Notes: a model not told the origin generated them from the sequence alone. Shown: positions 22,721-35,292, counted from the stretch's first letter. The stretch: DNA of 64,000 bases from Trileptium ribeirensis (GCA_030248225.1 JASANE010003551.1:62001-126000); one strand, 5' to 3'. Numbers and translations are program-made.

Positions 22721-24115
22721 TAGCTTTGCCGTAAAGGCGATACTCTAGCTAAAGATGTTTTGTACGAAGAAAACACGTTCCTTTAAATTTTGTTCAGCTG
22801 TTGCGTAAATTCACAAATATAGGGTCACACCCATACTGTAAATCAATTTGGCGATATGCGACACCCCCTGGCTTCCAATTTTTGTTTACGATGTCGTACA
22901 CACCCTTAACTACCAGATTCTCGATAACTAACCTTACTGACATAATCTTCAGCGAACAGCGAATTATTAAAAAATATATAATATCGTGTGCAACACCCTG
23001 TTGATATCCATGACACTATGTGTGCTATCTAGGTTCCAAACGTTGGGGACATTATAACGTTACCACCGCATTGTGCCGTAGTTCGTGTTATTTTGTTTTG
23101 GCATTGGATCACATTTATATTGTTTTAGTTGTTATATTTTAGTAAAGCACCAAGTGTTGGTTCTGTGCAGCGATTCTAAGGCCAGGGTACAAGACCAAAC
23201 TAGGTATAATTTTACATATTTACATAAAGAACGGAAGCCAAGTACGTAACGTTGTGACGCTTGTTTGGAAACTTGTTACTGTGGAAAGCGGATCTTGTGT
23301 ACATCGTAATCCACGTTCATTGTACCCAATTTTTAAATAAAAACGTAAACATTGAAAGTTGATTCTTATTTTGACTATTTTACTTAAATATAAAATTTGG
23401 TTTTAAGACGATTTATTAACTAAGACTTTTCTTTGCAGTGGAATTTTACCCTTTCCCGCATGAATTCAACTGCTCTTTATACATGTTGAACAAACGTTGT
23501 CATCCGCGTACAAGCCTTTGCCACCACGCTATTTAGAAGCTGTTGCTGGATAGCTTAAAAGGAACATCACAAAGCACGCGAACAATAACACATCGTGCGA
23601 TTAAATCAATTGCCGCATCATGTCGCAACGTACGGAATGATACAGGTGTGATATAAATTGGTAATATATGTCCTGGTTTGATGTAAAGTCCGTATTTACT
23701 TTATGTATTGTACGCAGACAGATCGTTTTCAGATACATAGTATATATATTCAATTCCATTCGCCCACAAGTTACAGCGGTGCGGATAAGTTTGGTTGTAG
23801 GTTGACACATGTCATAACAAATCTACGTTGTGAGATGATGCCATCAATTTTGGGGTATTTTACGTGTGAAACCCAAAAGTAGACTTTTGTGTTATTTTTT
23901 CGCAGATTTGGATCATGTTGTTCTAAATATGCTATCGTTTTTCCGTACACAACTTTTAGTATATTTGCTATACTGGTGGGCATCACTTGATGTGATACGA
24001 ATTTTAATAGAAACAAAATTCAACTAACTCCAGGAGTCAAGCTCGTCTTCAAGAGTTAAAGCTCTTGATATGATATTACTTAGAAGAAAACATCATGTAA
24101 GATACATTATCTGAA
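22721..24115. other. Intergenic, no supported gene
   Basis: AT-rich with short open frames only, including minus-strand frames at 23601-23810 and 23771-24016 that lack any family motif. Confidence 0.45.
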
Positions 24116-24390
24116 TATGTACATGACCACGGTTTAAGGTCACACAGGGATAGAGGGTGTTTCGTGGGTAGGGTGCCTTCGTCCTGTCTAGGTGGGCGAT
24201 CATCCGGTCGGCGGGGAGAGTATCGTTAGCGGATAAATTTTCGAAGTTTTTGTAACTTAAAATTTTTATTTTTGCCTATTTTTCCCCGATTTCTGCCAAT
24301 TTTCCTCCAATTTGTGCCTAATTCTTTCAATTTTTGCTCAGATGGCCATGCCAACTCGCGTTGAAGTAATCCTCCTATGAGCATGTATGA
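24116..24390. mobile_element. MITE-like element of the GAGCATGTATGA family
   Basis: G-rich head (GGGTAGGG, GGTGGGCG), then GGATAAATTTTCGAAGTTTT, a T-rich body with TTTCCCCGATTTCTGCC, and the terminus CCTATGAGCATGTATGAT. The same order occurs at 25706, 26503 and 31375. The left inverted end (GTACATGACCA) is eroded. Confidence 0.55.
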
Positions 24391-24879
24391 TTATATATTT
24401 GCTTCGCCTCATAACAATTCGTGTACGATTTTTCATGCAATCGTGACATCAAATGTGTTGATCTCTTAACCAGCACGTTCCAAAATCTTTTCTTATTATT
24501 GAATGGAAATTTTCTTTCAAGCTTCAGTGGAAATTGAGTACGATTTTTGTCATAGCAAATTATGCTCATTATTTAATCCTGAATTCTGCCAATTGGCTGT
24601 CGATTTTACGATGTGTTGTGATGACTGAGTTTACCGTGTAAAATGTTTTAACGTGCGTTATTATTCGATCGCTTTGCTACGTTACAACCCCTAGATTACT
24701 CAGCGATTTGCATACGCTGCTCGCAACCAATCAACGCAGATTCATTTTATTGTATCTGCTTGAAATTTTCAAATATTCAATGGTGCACAAACTATTAGTT
24801 CGGGCTTTAATATATTAAAGTTTAGTATTATTGTTCTTTTGAGTTATCAAGCTAAGGGCCCATGTCAATTTTAGGGCCG

Positions 24880-25035
24880 GAGTTTATAACGTTAGAAAAA
24901 AGAACAGCTTAGCCGGGTGGTTCGGGAAGCGGCAACCCTCCAACTTAGGCTTAGGCTTAATGTATGTCTCATGTAAGGTCCTTAGCTTAGGCAAAGACTA
25001 GTGCTCAGGCATAGTATATCGAGAATGCCTTATAC
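24880..25035 (+). repeat. CTTAGGCTTAG dispersed repeat, copy 2
   Basis: Shares ATAACGTTAGAAAAAAGAAC, a GC-rich patch and CTTAGGCTTAGGCTTAATG with the copies at 22.6 and 32.3 kb, and also ends near GTATATCGAGAA. Confidence 0.6.
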
Positions 25036-25535
25036 GTCGGCTCGTAAAGTTGACATGGGCCAAGCTAAGTATAGCGTTCATATCATGAAGAACTGTGTAA
25101 TGTACGGCTTCTATGATATAAAAATGCAAAAATATCTGATTTACTTCAGCAGATATGTAGCAATCTTTCCAAAATTATCTTGCATTGAATGCCAATACAT
25201 TAATATAGCATTCGTTTTAAATTCAGTTATTTCGCCAAAATTATTGCGGCTAGTCATACTTTATTCGCTGCCATGCCGGCCGAATTTTGCTGTCTGGAAC
25301 CAGTTTAAAATACACAAAAAGTATAACGAAAAGTTTTACAATATCGTATTTGTGTCCTCGCTCTGAGTATGAATATATTTTACAATATGTGCTGTCGTTA
25401 ATAAATTAGATGAAAAATTAAATGCCCAACTTTGGACTGCGTTTCCTGAGCCGAATTAAGCATACACGTTAATATATTTAATATCATGTCGACATTGGCA
25501 AATATATATCATGTATAAAAGCTTTGTGCCATGCG
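25036..25535. other. Intergenic, no supported gene
   Basis: A 121-codon open frame at 25001-25366 begins inside the dispersed repeat and has no recognisable domain; it is probably open by chance. Confidence 0.45.
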
Positions 25536-25665
25536 TTCTGAAGGTTCCATGGGACAGCCGGGCTCTGAAGCGGGGGTTCGGCGCCGAATGGAGTGGTGGC
25601 TCGGAGCCTTTAAGGGATAATTCATTTTGTGTTCTAATAGCAGCAAGCTATGTATATATAAGCAT
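25536..25665. mobile_element. Fragment of the GAGCATGTATGA-family element
   Basis: Contains GGGACAGCCGGG, a G-rich stretch and GGGATAATTCATTTTGTG, all found in the neighbouring full copies, and ends near TATAAGCATGTACATC. Appears internally deleted relative to them. Confidence 0.45.
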
Positions 25666-25705
25666 GTACATCAGAATTTGCATGCTTTAAACCATGAACA
25701 TACAT

Positions 25706-25934
25706 GCTGATACTCCGAGGTCCAAGGGACAGCCGGGTGGGGGTATACGCACCGCCATGTTTGCCAATTTTCACCCTATTTTGCAAATTGTTGCTAAAAT
25801 TTTCCCTGTGAGGAGGGGTGTGCGGCGTACCAGCGGACGCTAGGGTGATACGCTCAGGGTGTACACCAGAGCCTCCGTGGATACGAGGCCTCAGGGAAGC
25901 ATATAATCCCTGAACTTGCTTCGGCATGTATGTT
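25706..25934. mobile_element. MITE of the CATACATGCT...AGCATGTATG family
   Basis: Left end CATACATGCTGATACTCC and right end GCTTCGGCATGTATG are inverted repeats. The G-rich head includes GGGACAGCCGGGTGG, as in the fragment just upstream. This copy gives the clearest view of the terminal inverted repeats. Confidence 0.6.
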
Positions 25935-26502
25935 AAACATTAATTTGATCAATGGCAATAAAATTGTATTATAAATTGGTACGCGTAAAACACAAGTACA
26001 ATTATATATTAAAAAGCTGCAGGCATCAAAAGCCCAAGAATGCCAAATTATACATATTTTTGTCGTATATATTGAACGTTTGCAATGGAAACCTGCATAT
26101 GAAAGTATATACACATTATATACTTCACTGTGGAAATTTCGATTAATTTAATTATACAAAATGACAAAAACATATATAATATGCACACAAAATGTCATTT
26201 GTCAGATTTATGAATTGAATAATGTTTATTGATATTATTTTTGTTTTAATTTAAGAGAACAGTAAAATTTGTGCCATTAGGGGCGATACGGGTATCACAT
26301 CTTTGTTTGGTATGCTTTGATATGCTTGATCTTCATGTAACACCGAATCATCCCGCACTGATCGATATCCTGTCACTTTTTTGGACGCAAATATATTCTA
26401 AATGGGCCATGAAAGTATGATCTACATGAGGTGTAGCAATTTTGATTATCGGTTTATCGAAAACATATGGTTTAATTTTAAAAAGTTTTATGGTTGTTGA
26501 CA

Positions 26503-26770
26503 TAAACATACTCAAAATCCGGGGTCGCATGGGGTCATAGTGGGTGCATTGTGGGAGGTCTTCGGTGTCCCCAGGGGGACCACCCATTGAGCGGAGAGGG
26601 AAGTCTTCAGAGGGATAAATTTTCGAAATTTATTTTTCTAATTTCTGCTAATTTTATCTATTTTACACCAGGGTTGAGGAGCCTCAGGGAGATCGGCAAC
26701 GCCTCGGGGGTGGGGAGGATTCTAGCCTCATGATAGGATAATCGGCCTTTTTTGATGAGTATGTATGATG
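26503..26770. mobile_element. MITE of the CATACATGCT family
   Basis: Left end AAACATACTCAAAATCC and right end GATGAGTATGTATGATG are inverted repeats. Inside are GGGATAAATTTTCGAAATTT and GC-rich segments with CCAGGGGGACC, matching the layout of the other copies. Confidence 0.6.
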
Positions 26771-28195
26771 CTTATATTGGCCTATATACCAATATATTGC
26801 ATATATGAGCAATGTGACTTGGTTTTTGCTCTTGTAATTTGTAGATCAACTCTCTGCTTTGTCGATGAACAATCAAAAAATAATTGACCCGAATAATCAT
26901 GTGTGCGCTAAGACTATAGATTCTAGTTTTGACTAGCACTCTATGATAAGACTACCATTAACAGAGTAAGTTAAGTATTGGACGTATTATTCCCTATTGT
27001 CTAAATCTAAACCTAATTTTATTCGTTGGGCTTTAGACTGGCAGGCAGCTTAAGTGACTAGGTTTGTTTAAAGTTGCAATTACACTGATAGTAACTTTTA
27101 ACTCGCAGGATTAGGTTAATCAGATCGCTTGGTATATTTGCTTGTTACCAGATAAATTCGGCGTGATTGAAGTAAGTTAATAGTTAAAAGGATAGCGCAT
27201 AACAGGACATGGTTACGATTTGTCTAGTGTTGGTAACCCGATTGTCGCTGCGTTTAGTTAGCTAACTGTTGCTTAAGCATAGAACGATTTCATTATGCGA
27301 AAGGCACTTAGCAAAAATTCTATTTGTTGGTACATGTTTCAACACTAATCTGACATTAGGTCGCAGAAACACATCTGTCGTTCGAGACCAGTCGTAGGCA
27401 TAGCTTGCTCATTTTTTACCAATAATGGATCATACGTCTCAGTTAAAGTAAAAGATTGAGAAATCTTCCTATAATACGGCTTGTTCTATCGGCGGCCACA
27501 CCTAAACACTTCGGCAGCGAATCGAAGTGCTTATGATTATTGGGTACATCCCCCACCTACACGGATGCAGTAACTATCTAAGACTGTTATAATAATGTTT
27601 GTTCATTCTTTAAAATTACGGAACGACAGTGTATTATACATAACCTACAACTTTCACGTGATGTCGTTGTAATTGTGTAGAATGATGAATAAGACCAGTA
27701 ACCTCAATAAATAGACGACTGCTGGTAGTGTTTCACCATTTTTTTCAAGGAGCATTGCAATTTTCTCAAGAATGTCAACTTCTCCTTCTGCAAAGCTCAG
27801 AATTTTTATATTTGTTGAATTAGTATCGCACACTCTAGGAATTATAGGACTGTTCTTGTATGAATATATATGCTGAGTGCTCACGATTTTAAAGATCGGT
27901 TATAATTTCATGAAATGATTGCTACCATTTGCCTCGATATCATGTTCTTAGCTTAGAAAGATATACTTGAAAGACTGCTGAAAATTGAAGATAATCTCGG
28001 TTGTCGCACGTCAAGGAACAATGGTTTACGAAACGTTGTGAATTCAGTCATTGTTACCATAGTGTCTTGTTTACGAGGACAAAGGCGGTTTAAAGATTTT
28101 TGTCAAGCCTTGAGGTGGAAAATATATATAAACTCAATGTTAAAGTAAGGGCTGTGATGATATACATTTAATTATAAATTGGCGTATCGCAAAAT
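26771..28195. other. Intergenic; one weak coding-like stretch
   Basis: Minus strand 27654-27884 reads ILSFAEGEVDILEKIAMLLE followed by KNGETLPAVVYLLRLL, an amphipathic sequence without family match and without a convincing splice donor. The rest is AT-rich intergenic DNA. Confidence 0.35.
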
Positions 28196-28199
28196 TTAT

Positions 28200-28431
28200 C
28201 TTTCCATGCCCTGACGCACATTGTGTGTCGTTTCGTGTACCGAGTTCGTCGTATGCTGTATGGTTGCACCTGCGTTTTTACTCACTCTTGTTTTGAGGTT
28301 TCTTAAAGAAACGAGTAACAGCTTTCAGATAGCCTAGTGGTTTGCGTACGCAACATTCACCCGCAGATGCCAGGCGGGCATGAGTTTGTCTAACATTGCA
28401 CGATACAAAAATTGATTTCGCCAAGAAATGG
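28200..28431 (+). mobile_element. TTAA-type element with tRNA-like core, decayed copy
   Basis: Aligns along its length with the reverse complement of 35024-35288. Shared landmarks are ACGCACATTG, GTCGTATG, GAGGTTTCTTAA, the A-box-like TAGCCTAGTGG, TTGCGTACGCAA, GAGTTTGTCTAACATTGCAC and ATTGCACGATAC. TTAT lies at 28196-28199 and TTAA at 28432-28435. The terminal repeats are eroded and the B box is lost. Confidence 0.65.
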
Positions 28432-28435
28432 TTAA

Positions 28436-30850
28436 AGCTTTGGAAAACTCATAAATATGATATATCATTTTAGAGACAGTCGGAAAATAACTTTTGTTCA
28501 ATAAATAAATCAGTGTTGTTATGAGTTTGTTCTTGGAGCAAACTAAATAGCATACTGTTGTACTTTTTCATCCTAAAACATGAGCGTTTAATCAAAATTG
28601 ATAATCTGCGCAGTGAGCCTGGCACGAGGATGGTCAAGTGCTGCACGTGATGAATCGTAGCTCGGCTGGCTGGGACTGCTAAGTTTCATCTTTGCTGTTG
28701 CCAAAAATGCTTCTTGCGACCAATGAAGTCGCGCTAATGATACCACTTTCCAGAACCTTATGTGTTGCTGATCTCGCAGTTCTTATGCCATTATATCTAT
28801 GCATGAGTAAACTTGCGCTGCGCCCCCTACCATCCCCTTTTGACAATATGTACAAAGCACTGTTAGCGAACAAAAAGTTTATTGCAATAGGCAATTCCCA
28901 ATTCAAAAATTTCTTATCGCGAACGTAAAGCGACTGATTGCAAAACGGTGTAATTTCTGTTCGCTAACACAATGCACCTATTAGCTATTTGGACATAAAT
29001 TCATTTCACAACACGCAATGGGGCAACTTGCATTCCGCATTTTTTCGTCACGCCAACACATTTCGTTTTATTATTGATCATACGCGTGGTTCGCGAATTT
29101 AACATTGCCATGTGCAGGTTTTAAAATATTAAACGGGTGAATTTCCGTTCGATAATAAAATAACAATTTTCCAGTTCAAATGCCAAATGGTCATAAATCT
29201 GTTACTTAATGTTTTTGAAGTAACTGTTAATAGGGCTATTTTCTGTTACTTAACGTTTTGAACGTGTTGCTCAAAACACCAATTTTACGTTCTCTGTTAT
29301 GTTGACGGATGGCTGGTAGACCGAACAAGCGATCGCTAATTGCCAATGACAAAGGGATGGTAAGGGGCGCACAAGTTTACTCATGCACTAGTTTGTTGCC
29401 AGGTGAAATTCTTTCTAGCTGTATTTGTAAATTCTTACCACGTGGGTAGTTTGAGTTTATGTCTCTGTATATCCTCTGACGACATCTGCCGCTATCAGCG
29501 ATATTTAGTTGATTTGATATCATATGACTGACCTGACATAATATAATTTGATGTGTTAATGGATGTGTTGAATTTGGTCCCTATCCCGCTGGTATGGTAT
29601 ATTTTACTGCTTATGTGCGATTTTGAACGTAAGATGTTGCGTTGCGGAACCAGTTCTTTTACGGTCTTATCGTCCCTCGCCGTTCTGGTATGTTCGAACT
29701 GCAATAAATACAAATAACATGACGCTTCCCGGTGGGACAGAAAAATACCTAAAAAAATTGCAGCATTATCAGATACAAGCTACTGTGAGACCAAATATCC
29801 TCCTAACTGAGTAATCGCGAATTGTGTTTCAGACTACTACAGCTTCTGATTACTGTTTTATGCGATACCCATTCTCATGTACGCTTCAGAGAAATCCTTT
29901 TACTTACTGCAATGGATTAATTTTCGAAATTCCAATATTAAAAATATTTCAAATATATATATAGATAAATAATATATAATAAAAATATTAAAATTAGCTT
30001 ACGGGTTTGGCGCAACATCGAAAACATCTATAGTATATATATTTTATGGAACTTATACGAATGAGAAAAAATTCACAACTTTAACATCGTGTATAGTAGA
30101 AAAATAATACTTATTAAGCTGAGTCACCACTTCTGCATAAAATTTGAAGCTAAGTGAAGCCTAATAATGTTACGACTAAGAATAAGCCTAACTGCCACAA
30201 TTAAAGTTTACATTTTTGCCCTAAAGTATATATTCAAGTAATTTCCTCCTGTCAGTCATATGGTGCGGGAACTTCTCATGGTCCTATTTTTTCACATTTG
30301 CGAGAAAGTAAAAATAGATTTGTTTACTTTTTAACGAAAACCAGGATAGTTTAATTCCAAAATCAATCTTTGACTTGAACATTTAACTTCTGTACGGAGT
30401 TTGTACCAGTCGGCGGGGATACAGTATGAAAGTTGGTTGCGAGTGTCACGTTTTTCTTCAACAGCTCGTAAGACAACCCGAAAGACGCATATCGCCATCG
30501 TATCGTGCTATAATTCCCGTGCGATTTGCAATGCAATTTTGCGTTCGTCTAACTGCTTTCAATAAAAATTTAACGTGAGTTTTTTTGTTTTTTTGTTGTT
30601 CCAACAGAAAGAATATCTTAAATTTTAGCTTTATTGTACCTACTATTCAGCTTCCAAACAACAAAACGATAATCACATCTTGAACAACTACGCAAAATAA
30701 TATGTCATATCCGATATCATTAAAGGTCATATACTTGATTTGCTTCAACAAAACCAACTGAATATTATATACACTTTTGTAATACTGTTTTACGTTGCGT
30801 ACCACCATGTATTGCTTGTGTTTACAAATTCAATAGTTTTGTCAAAATTT
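28436..30850. other. Intergenic, no supported gene
   Basis: A GC-richer patch at 28620-28970 is open on both strands (78 and 75 codons) without a recognisable motif. It carries GTTAGCGAACA and GTTCGCTAACA in inverted order, so it is probably a repeat. The rest is AT-rich. Confidence 0.45.
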
Positions 30851-30859
30851 TAGCCGCTA

Positions 30860-31374
30860 TATCAGTTTAATCAAATCTCAATCTGTTCTGGCCAAATCTT
30901 AAAAGAACTAGCTGCTAATGTTGGTTTAGCTAAATCTCAATCTGTTCTGGCCAAATTATAAGGAAACTAGCCTTTAATACTGGGTTAGCCAAATCTCAAT
31001 CTGTTCTGGCCAAATTGTAAGGGAATTAGCCGTTGATATTGGTTTAGCCAAATCTTATTCTGTTCTGACCAAATCTTAAGAGCACTAGCCTCTAATATTG
31101 GTTTTGCCAAATTTCATTCTGTTTAGGCCAAATCTTAATGAAATTCAATCTTTATAATTGGCTTAGCCAAATCCCAATCTGTTCTGGCAAATCTTAAGGA
31201 AACTAGCCTCTAATATCGGTTATCCAAATCTCAAACTATTCAGTCCAAATCTTAAGGAAACTGGCCGTTAATATTGGTTTAGTCAAGTCTCAATCTGTTC
31301 TAGCCAGATCTTAAGGGAACTAGCTGCTAATATTGGTTTAGCCGAATCTCAATCTGTTCTGTCCGAATCTTAAG
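30860..31374 (+). repeat. Minisatellite, about 59-bp period, nine units
   Basis: Repeated units of the form CCAAATCTCAATCTGTTCTGG, then CCAAATCTTAAGGGAACTAGCC and CTAATATTGGTTTAG, starting near 30870 and spaced by about 59 bp. Units differ by a few bases. A tenth unit lies beyond an inserted element at 31822-31890. Confidence 0.85.
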
Positions 31375-31821
31375 TATGCATGGGTGAAACCCGAACTCCC
31401 AGAGGTATAGCGGGTGCGACTTGGGAGAGGGGGTTTTGCCCTCACGAAGAGTCAGGTTGTCGTGGCAGAATTTATCAGAAGGGGGATAAATTTTTGAAAC
31501 TTTTTAGACTCAAATTTTCAAATATTTTGTCACCCATTTTACCAATTTTGAGTTGCAAAAATTTTGCCAATTTTCTCCGATTTTTCCTAATTTCGCTCCG
31601 TTTTCGCCTGCCAAAACACCCCGCACACCTTTAGCGCCCGGGAGAGGGGGGATGGTGTTGTGAGCAATCTAGCAATCTGATCTGATCGGTGGTGGGCTGG
31701 GGCTGGCGCTTGCGGAGCCTACAGGAGAGATAGCCTACCTCCCAGGGCGATTAGTGACGCCCCGAAGGGGTCCGAGCCTCGGGGGGATAATTCCGTTTGT
31801 TTCCCTATGAGCATGTATGAC
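31375..31821. mobile_element. MITE inserted into the 59-bp minisatellite, with CTTAAG duplication
   Basis: Interrupts a repeat unit exactly: CTTAAG occurs at 31369-31374 and again at 31822-31827, after which the unit continues GGAACCAGCGGCTAT. The right end is CCCTATGAGCATGTATGA. The body has a G-rich head, GGGGGATAAATTTTTGAAAC and a T-rich stretch, as in the copies at 24.1, 25.7 and 26.5 kb. Confidence 0.75.
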
Positions 31822-31890
31822 CTTAAGGGAACCAGCGGCTATCAGGTCAGCCAAAATTTAATCTGTTCAGGTAAATCTCAAGCGAACCCT
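31822..31890 (+). repeat. Separated tenth unit of the 59-bp minisatellite
   Basis: CTTAAGGGAACCAGCGGCTA followed by a diverged AATCTGTTCAGG matches the array that stops at 31374. Removing the insertion and one CTTAAG rejoins the array. Confidence 0.75.
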
Positions 31891-32254
31891 GTTTGAAAAA
31901 TACACCTAAAACTTGCTCAAAAAATTTTCAGCAGTGTCCTCACCTTGAGTGATTGAATATATTGTTCCGTTACGAATATGTGCACGTTAACTTTCGTATA
32001 TGTCAGTTGAAAAATTGAATTTTTGGACCATTATTTGAACCAAATTATATACATTCATACGTTCATACATACATGTTTTAATACATATAATACACATGTT
32101 TATTATTTAAATGTAAATTACATCTAAGAATGAATAAAATCAAATCAAAATGGTTTTAGCAGTAATGCTTAATTTTGCCCCATGCGCATCAGTAACGGTT
32201 TCTCGTACGAAAAGCATGCGTACATGCGTTTATTCATTGATGTATAGGACAAGA

Positions 32255-32440
32255 CGACCCTGAGGGGCGGTACGTTTTATAATGTTATATAACAGCTTAG
32301 AGCGGGGATTCGGGCGGCAGTAGCCTCCCGACTTAGACTTAGGCTTAGTGTGTCTCATATTAGGCTAAGATTAAGGTTTAGGCTTAGTATATCGAGATCG
32401 GCATGGCCTGCATTTTATTTCCGTCCCTCAGGTTTACTTG
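32255..32440 (+). repeat. CTTAGGCTTAG dispersed repeat, copy 3
   Basis: Contains TATAACAGCTTAGAGCGGGG, GACTTAGACTTAGGCTTAG, TGTCTCATATTAGG and TTAGGCTTAGTATATCGAGA, in the same order as copies 1 and 2. Confidence 0.6.
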
Positions 32441-33194
32441 GGCCGATGTATGGATATAAATTTTACATTTGCAATAGATATTTTCATCACCTTATGATAA
32501 GATTATAAAAACACATTTATAAAATGCAAATTATGTTTGTCGGGTTTATAATTATTTATTACCCAACATAGTTTTAATAGCGCAGTGGAAATTTGAATCA
32601 ATATCCAGGAACTACGACAAACCATGAGCATTTATATTATAACAAAGAAAGACTGAATTCTGTTTCATTTCTCGATTTAAAAAAATATTAACTATTATTT
32701 GATTGAGCGGCTAGTTTTCATTTTTGACGTAAAACTGATTTTCATATCATCAAATAGATTTAATTTCAGTTAATTTAAATTCATTTGTGAAAACTAAAAT
32801 CAAAATAAGTGGAAACAAATTGAGTTACATAAATTAAATTACATTATTTGTCATAGTTGAAAAAGTTGAGACATCCAAAAATAATAAGTTTTATATAGTT
32901 AATAAAAGGTTTCGTATCATGTTTCCAGCAAAAATGGTTCTAAATTAATGAACTGAAGATGATTTCACTAAGTCTGATTTCAGTTGATAAGTGAATTTAA
33001 TTTGACTGAGATCATATTCGTTTTGGCGAACTTATAATCAGTTCTGGCGCCAAAAAATTGAGCCTAGTCATTTATAGACAAAAGCAATATGAACCGAAAC
33101 TCAATTTTGCTTTATACCATATCACTGCGCACATTTTATCTGGTTTTCGCATTTAAGGGTGGCACAACCGTATCATTGCTTGATATGATCAAGA

Positions 33195-33420
33195 TTCAAT
33201 GATAATGGATGGTAGTGAAGAGTGTCACGCTCTTCAGCTTTCTCCCACAGGGACTTCACCCTTACCCAGCCCAGGTTTATGACCCACTTGGTGGTGGGCT
33301 ACAAACATGACTAAGACATCCATATTCTGGGATCCAAGTTCACACCCCACACATGTGCTTGGATCATTAGCTAATATCCAACCCATGTTCTTGGATCACA
33401 TTTACTTTTTTAATTAAAAA
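33195..33420 (+). repeat. Diverged copy of the GGTTCnTGAACC minisatellite element
   Basis: Shares GAAGAGTGTCAC, CCCAGGTTTATGACCCACTT and GGTGGGCTACAAACATGAC with 53500-53640, then about three units containing CCATGTTCTTGGATCA-like sequence. It shows the element exists outside the large inverted repeat. Confidence 0.6.
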
Positions 33421-35019
33421 ATATTTTTTTTTATTTTTATCGATGGAGAAATTGTGGATTTATTGAAAAACTCTGTGATTTTTAGGAATATTATTGAAAA
33501 ATTATTTAGGTAAAACGTTACTTTCTTGTGCTCTTGTCAAATCTATGCCAGATTGCTGAGTTCTATATGAAACATAGGCTATCAGTAATGTTGAATAAAT
33601 AAAGATGCCTACTGCTTATTCCAACCACCCAATGCATCGTAGCACTAAAATTTCCAAGTTTATATCGTAACGCCCTTCAGAACTATATATATTATTAGTT
33701 GAGATATTTTTAGCAGTGAATACAGACTTCTGTAGTAAACAGTAAAAATCAAATTATGTATTTTATTCCAAAGCTTTCATTTATGACTTAGTGTTGCATC
33801 AAATCAAAGCATCAAACTCAATATTGTTTCATTCAGTTAGGCAAACTAGGACGTCATGTTGGTTTTTCTGTGTGAAATTTGAGCTGAAATACACATAAAC
33901 TAAGTGTGAATAGCTATATATACCTATCGATTATATATAATAAAACAGGTAATAAGTAAAAAAATATAAGTTAGTAAACATTTTAACTATATTATAATAT
34001 ATCATGATTCGGATATGAAAAACAATTAGATGATAAACACAACTGTGCTCTCTGTACTGTAGGCATTGGATGGATGTTATACATATACTTGTGAGTAAAT
34101 TGAATCCCGGTTCCGGTGAAAGGCAAAAACCAGAATCAGAATTCTGGTTATAATATTTTGTTGAAAATTCTGCCCGTTTTAGCTCCACATCTGGTTCAAA
34201 ACGTACATTGTTGTTTGAACGTCGCTTACCGTTCATTCAGAGCCAAAAAATAATTATTTAGTTGTAAAATGCTTGTTAGATTGAAATATCTAGTTACGTT
34301 TTGCAGGATTTATTGACGTTTGCCACCCCGTTATGATTTGTTAATCTTAATATTACATTCGGTTTGAAACTTTTTACAGTTTAGGTTTCGTCTAATTACG
34401 GTTCTAGTTATTTACTATCGTGCATTCTCAAAGCAGAGTTTGTCACCTGTTTCTGTGAGTCATTTAATCAGAGTGTGTATTCCCAACTATATTTGACGGT
34501 ACTTGTGCCTTGTATCATTTAATTAAGACCACACGGCCAATACAAATACACGACGACAAACATGACTCAAATCTGGAGTGTCGGATCTGACTGACCGATG
34601 ACTTTATGAGTTATAATTCCCTCCATTTAAATTCGAATTAATAATTGGCACCTGGTTTTATTTCTACTAAAACCATCTTTTTGACTATTTTACGTTATAT
34701 AAGATGTTAATGCTAAAATATTTGCGAATAATTTTGCCTTTGGAAATGTTTAATTAATTTTGAGTAATTTTTCTTGAAACAAATGCGATTTAGATTGGGC
34801 ATGTATATATCTCATCAGATTTACTTGCGTTTGATTTGATGACAGTGAATTGATGAACTACCTATTTAGTTAAAACCTAAAAATTTGATTCCGATTTTGT
34901 GCATTACTTTTGTGAAATTACCAAAATCTGTATACGGTACTATACCTAAAGTACTCTCAGTTCGACCTGCCGAACACCTAAAACTGCGATGGTCTTGTGA
35001 TATAACTTAAAAACGTTGG
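33421..35019. other. Intergenic with a hAT fragment
   Basis: AT-rich. At 34104-34190, CCGGTTCCGGTGAAAGGCAA and AATTCTGGTTATAA match the 5' end of the CCGGTT hAT-like family in shortened form. No gene is supported. Confidence 0.5.
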
Positions 35020-35023
35020 TTAA

Positions 35024-35288
35024 CCCTTTCATGCCCGAATTAATTTGAGTATCGTGCAATGTTTGACAAACTCAAGCCTGCGCCACGGATCGAACCCGAA
35101 ACGTACGGTTGAAACTTGTGTACACAAACCAATGAGCTATATTGGAGCTGCTGCTCGGTTCCTTAAGCAACCTCACAATGCGAGCGAATAACAACGCACG
35201 TTACAACGTACGATATACGACAAACTTAGTAAACACAACGAGTCGCAATGTGCGTTGGGTCCATTTGGACCTTACGGGCATGAGAGGG
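35024..35288 (-). mobile_element. TTAA-flanked (piggyBac-type) MITE with a tRNA-like core
   Basis: Flanked by TTAA at 35020-35023 and 35289-35292. Ends are CCCTTTCATGCCCG and CGGGCATGAGAGGG, inverted repeats matching at 13 of 14. CCC(T)-type ends with TTAA duplications are the mark of piggyBac-type transposition. On the minus strand the core (about 35150-35058) has an A-box-like TAGCTCATTGG and a perfect B box GGTTCGATCC, as in Pol III-transcribed tRNA genes. It is not an intact tRNA. No transposase is present. Confidence 0.8.
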
Positions 35289-35292
35289 TTAA

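Noticed and set aside
25001..25366. 121-codon plus-strand ORF, among the longest open frames in the window
   Set aside because: Starts inside a dispersed repeat and the translation shows no domain or homologous pattern.
27654..27884. Minus-strand exon with ILSFAEGEVDILEKI
   Set aside because: Protein-like but no family match; the putative donor GTTACT is weak and no phase-matched partner exon was found.
28679..28928. Overlapping open frames on both strands
   Set aside because: Both strands open over the same GC-richer patch with inverted GTTAGCGAACA motifs suggests repeat DNA, not a gene.
30860..31374. CRISPR-like array
   Set aside because: Units are contiguous 59-bp imperfect repeats with no unique spacers, in a eukaryotic context; it is a minisatellite.
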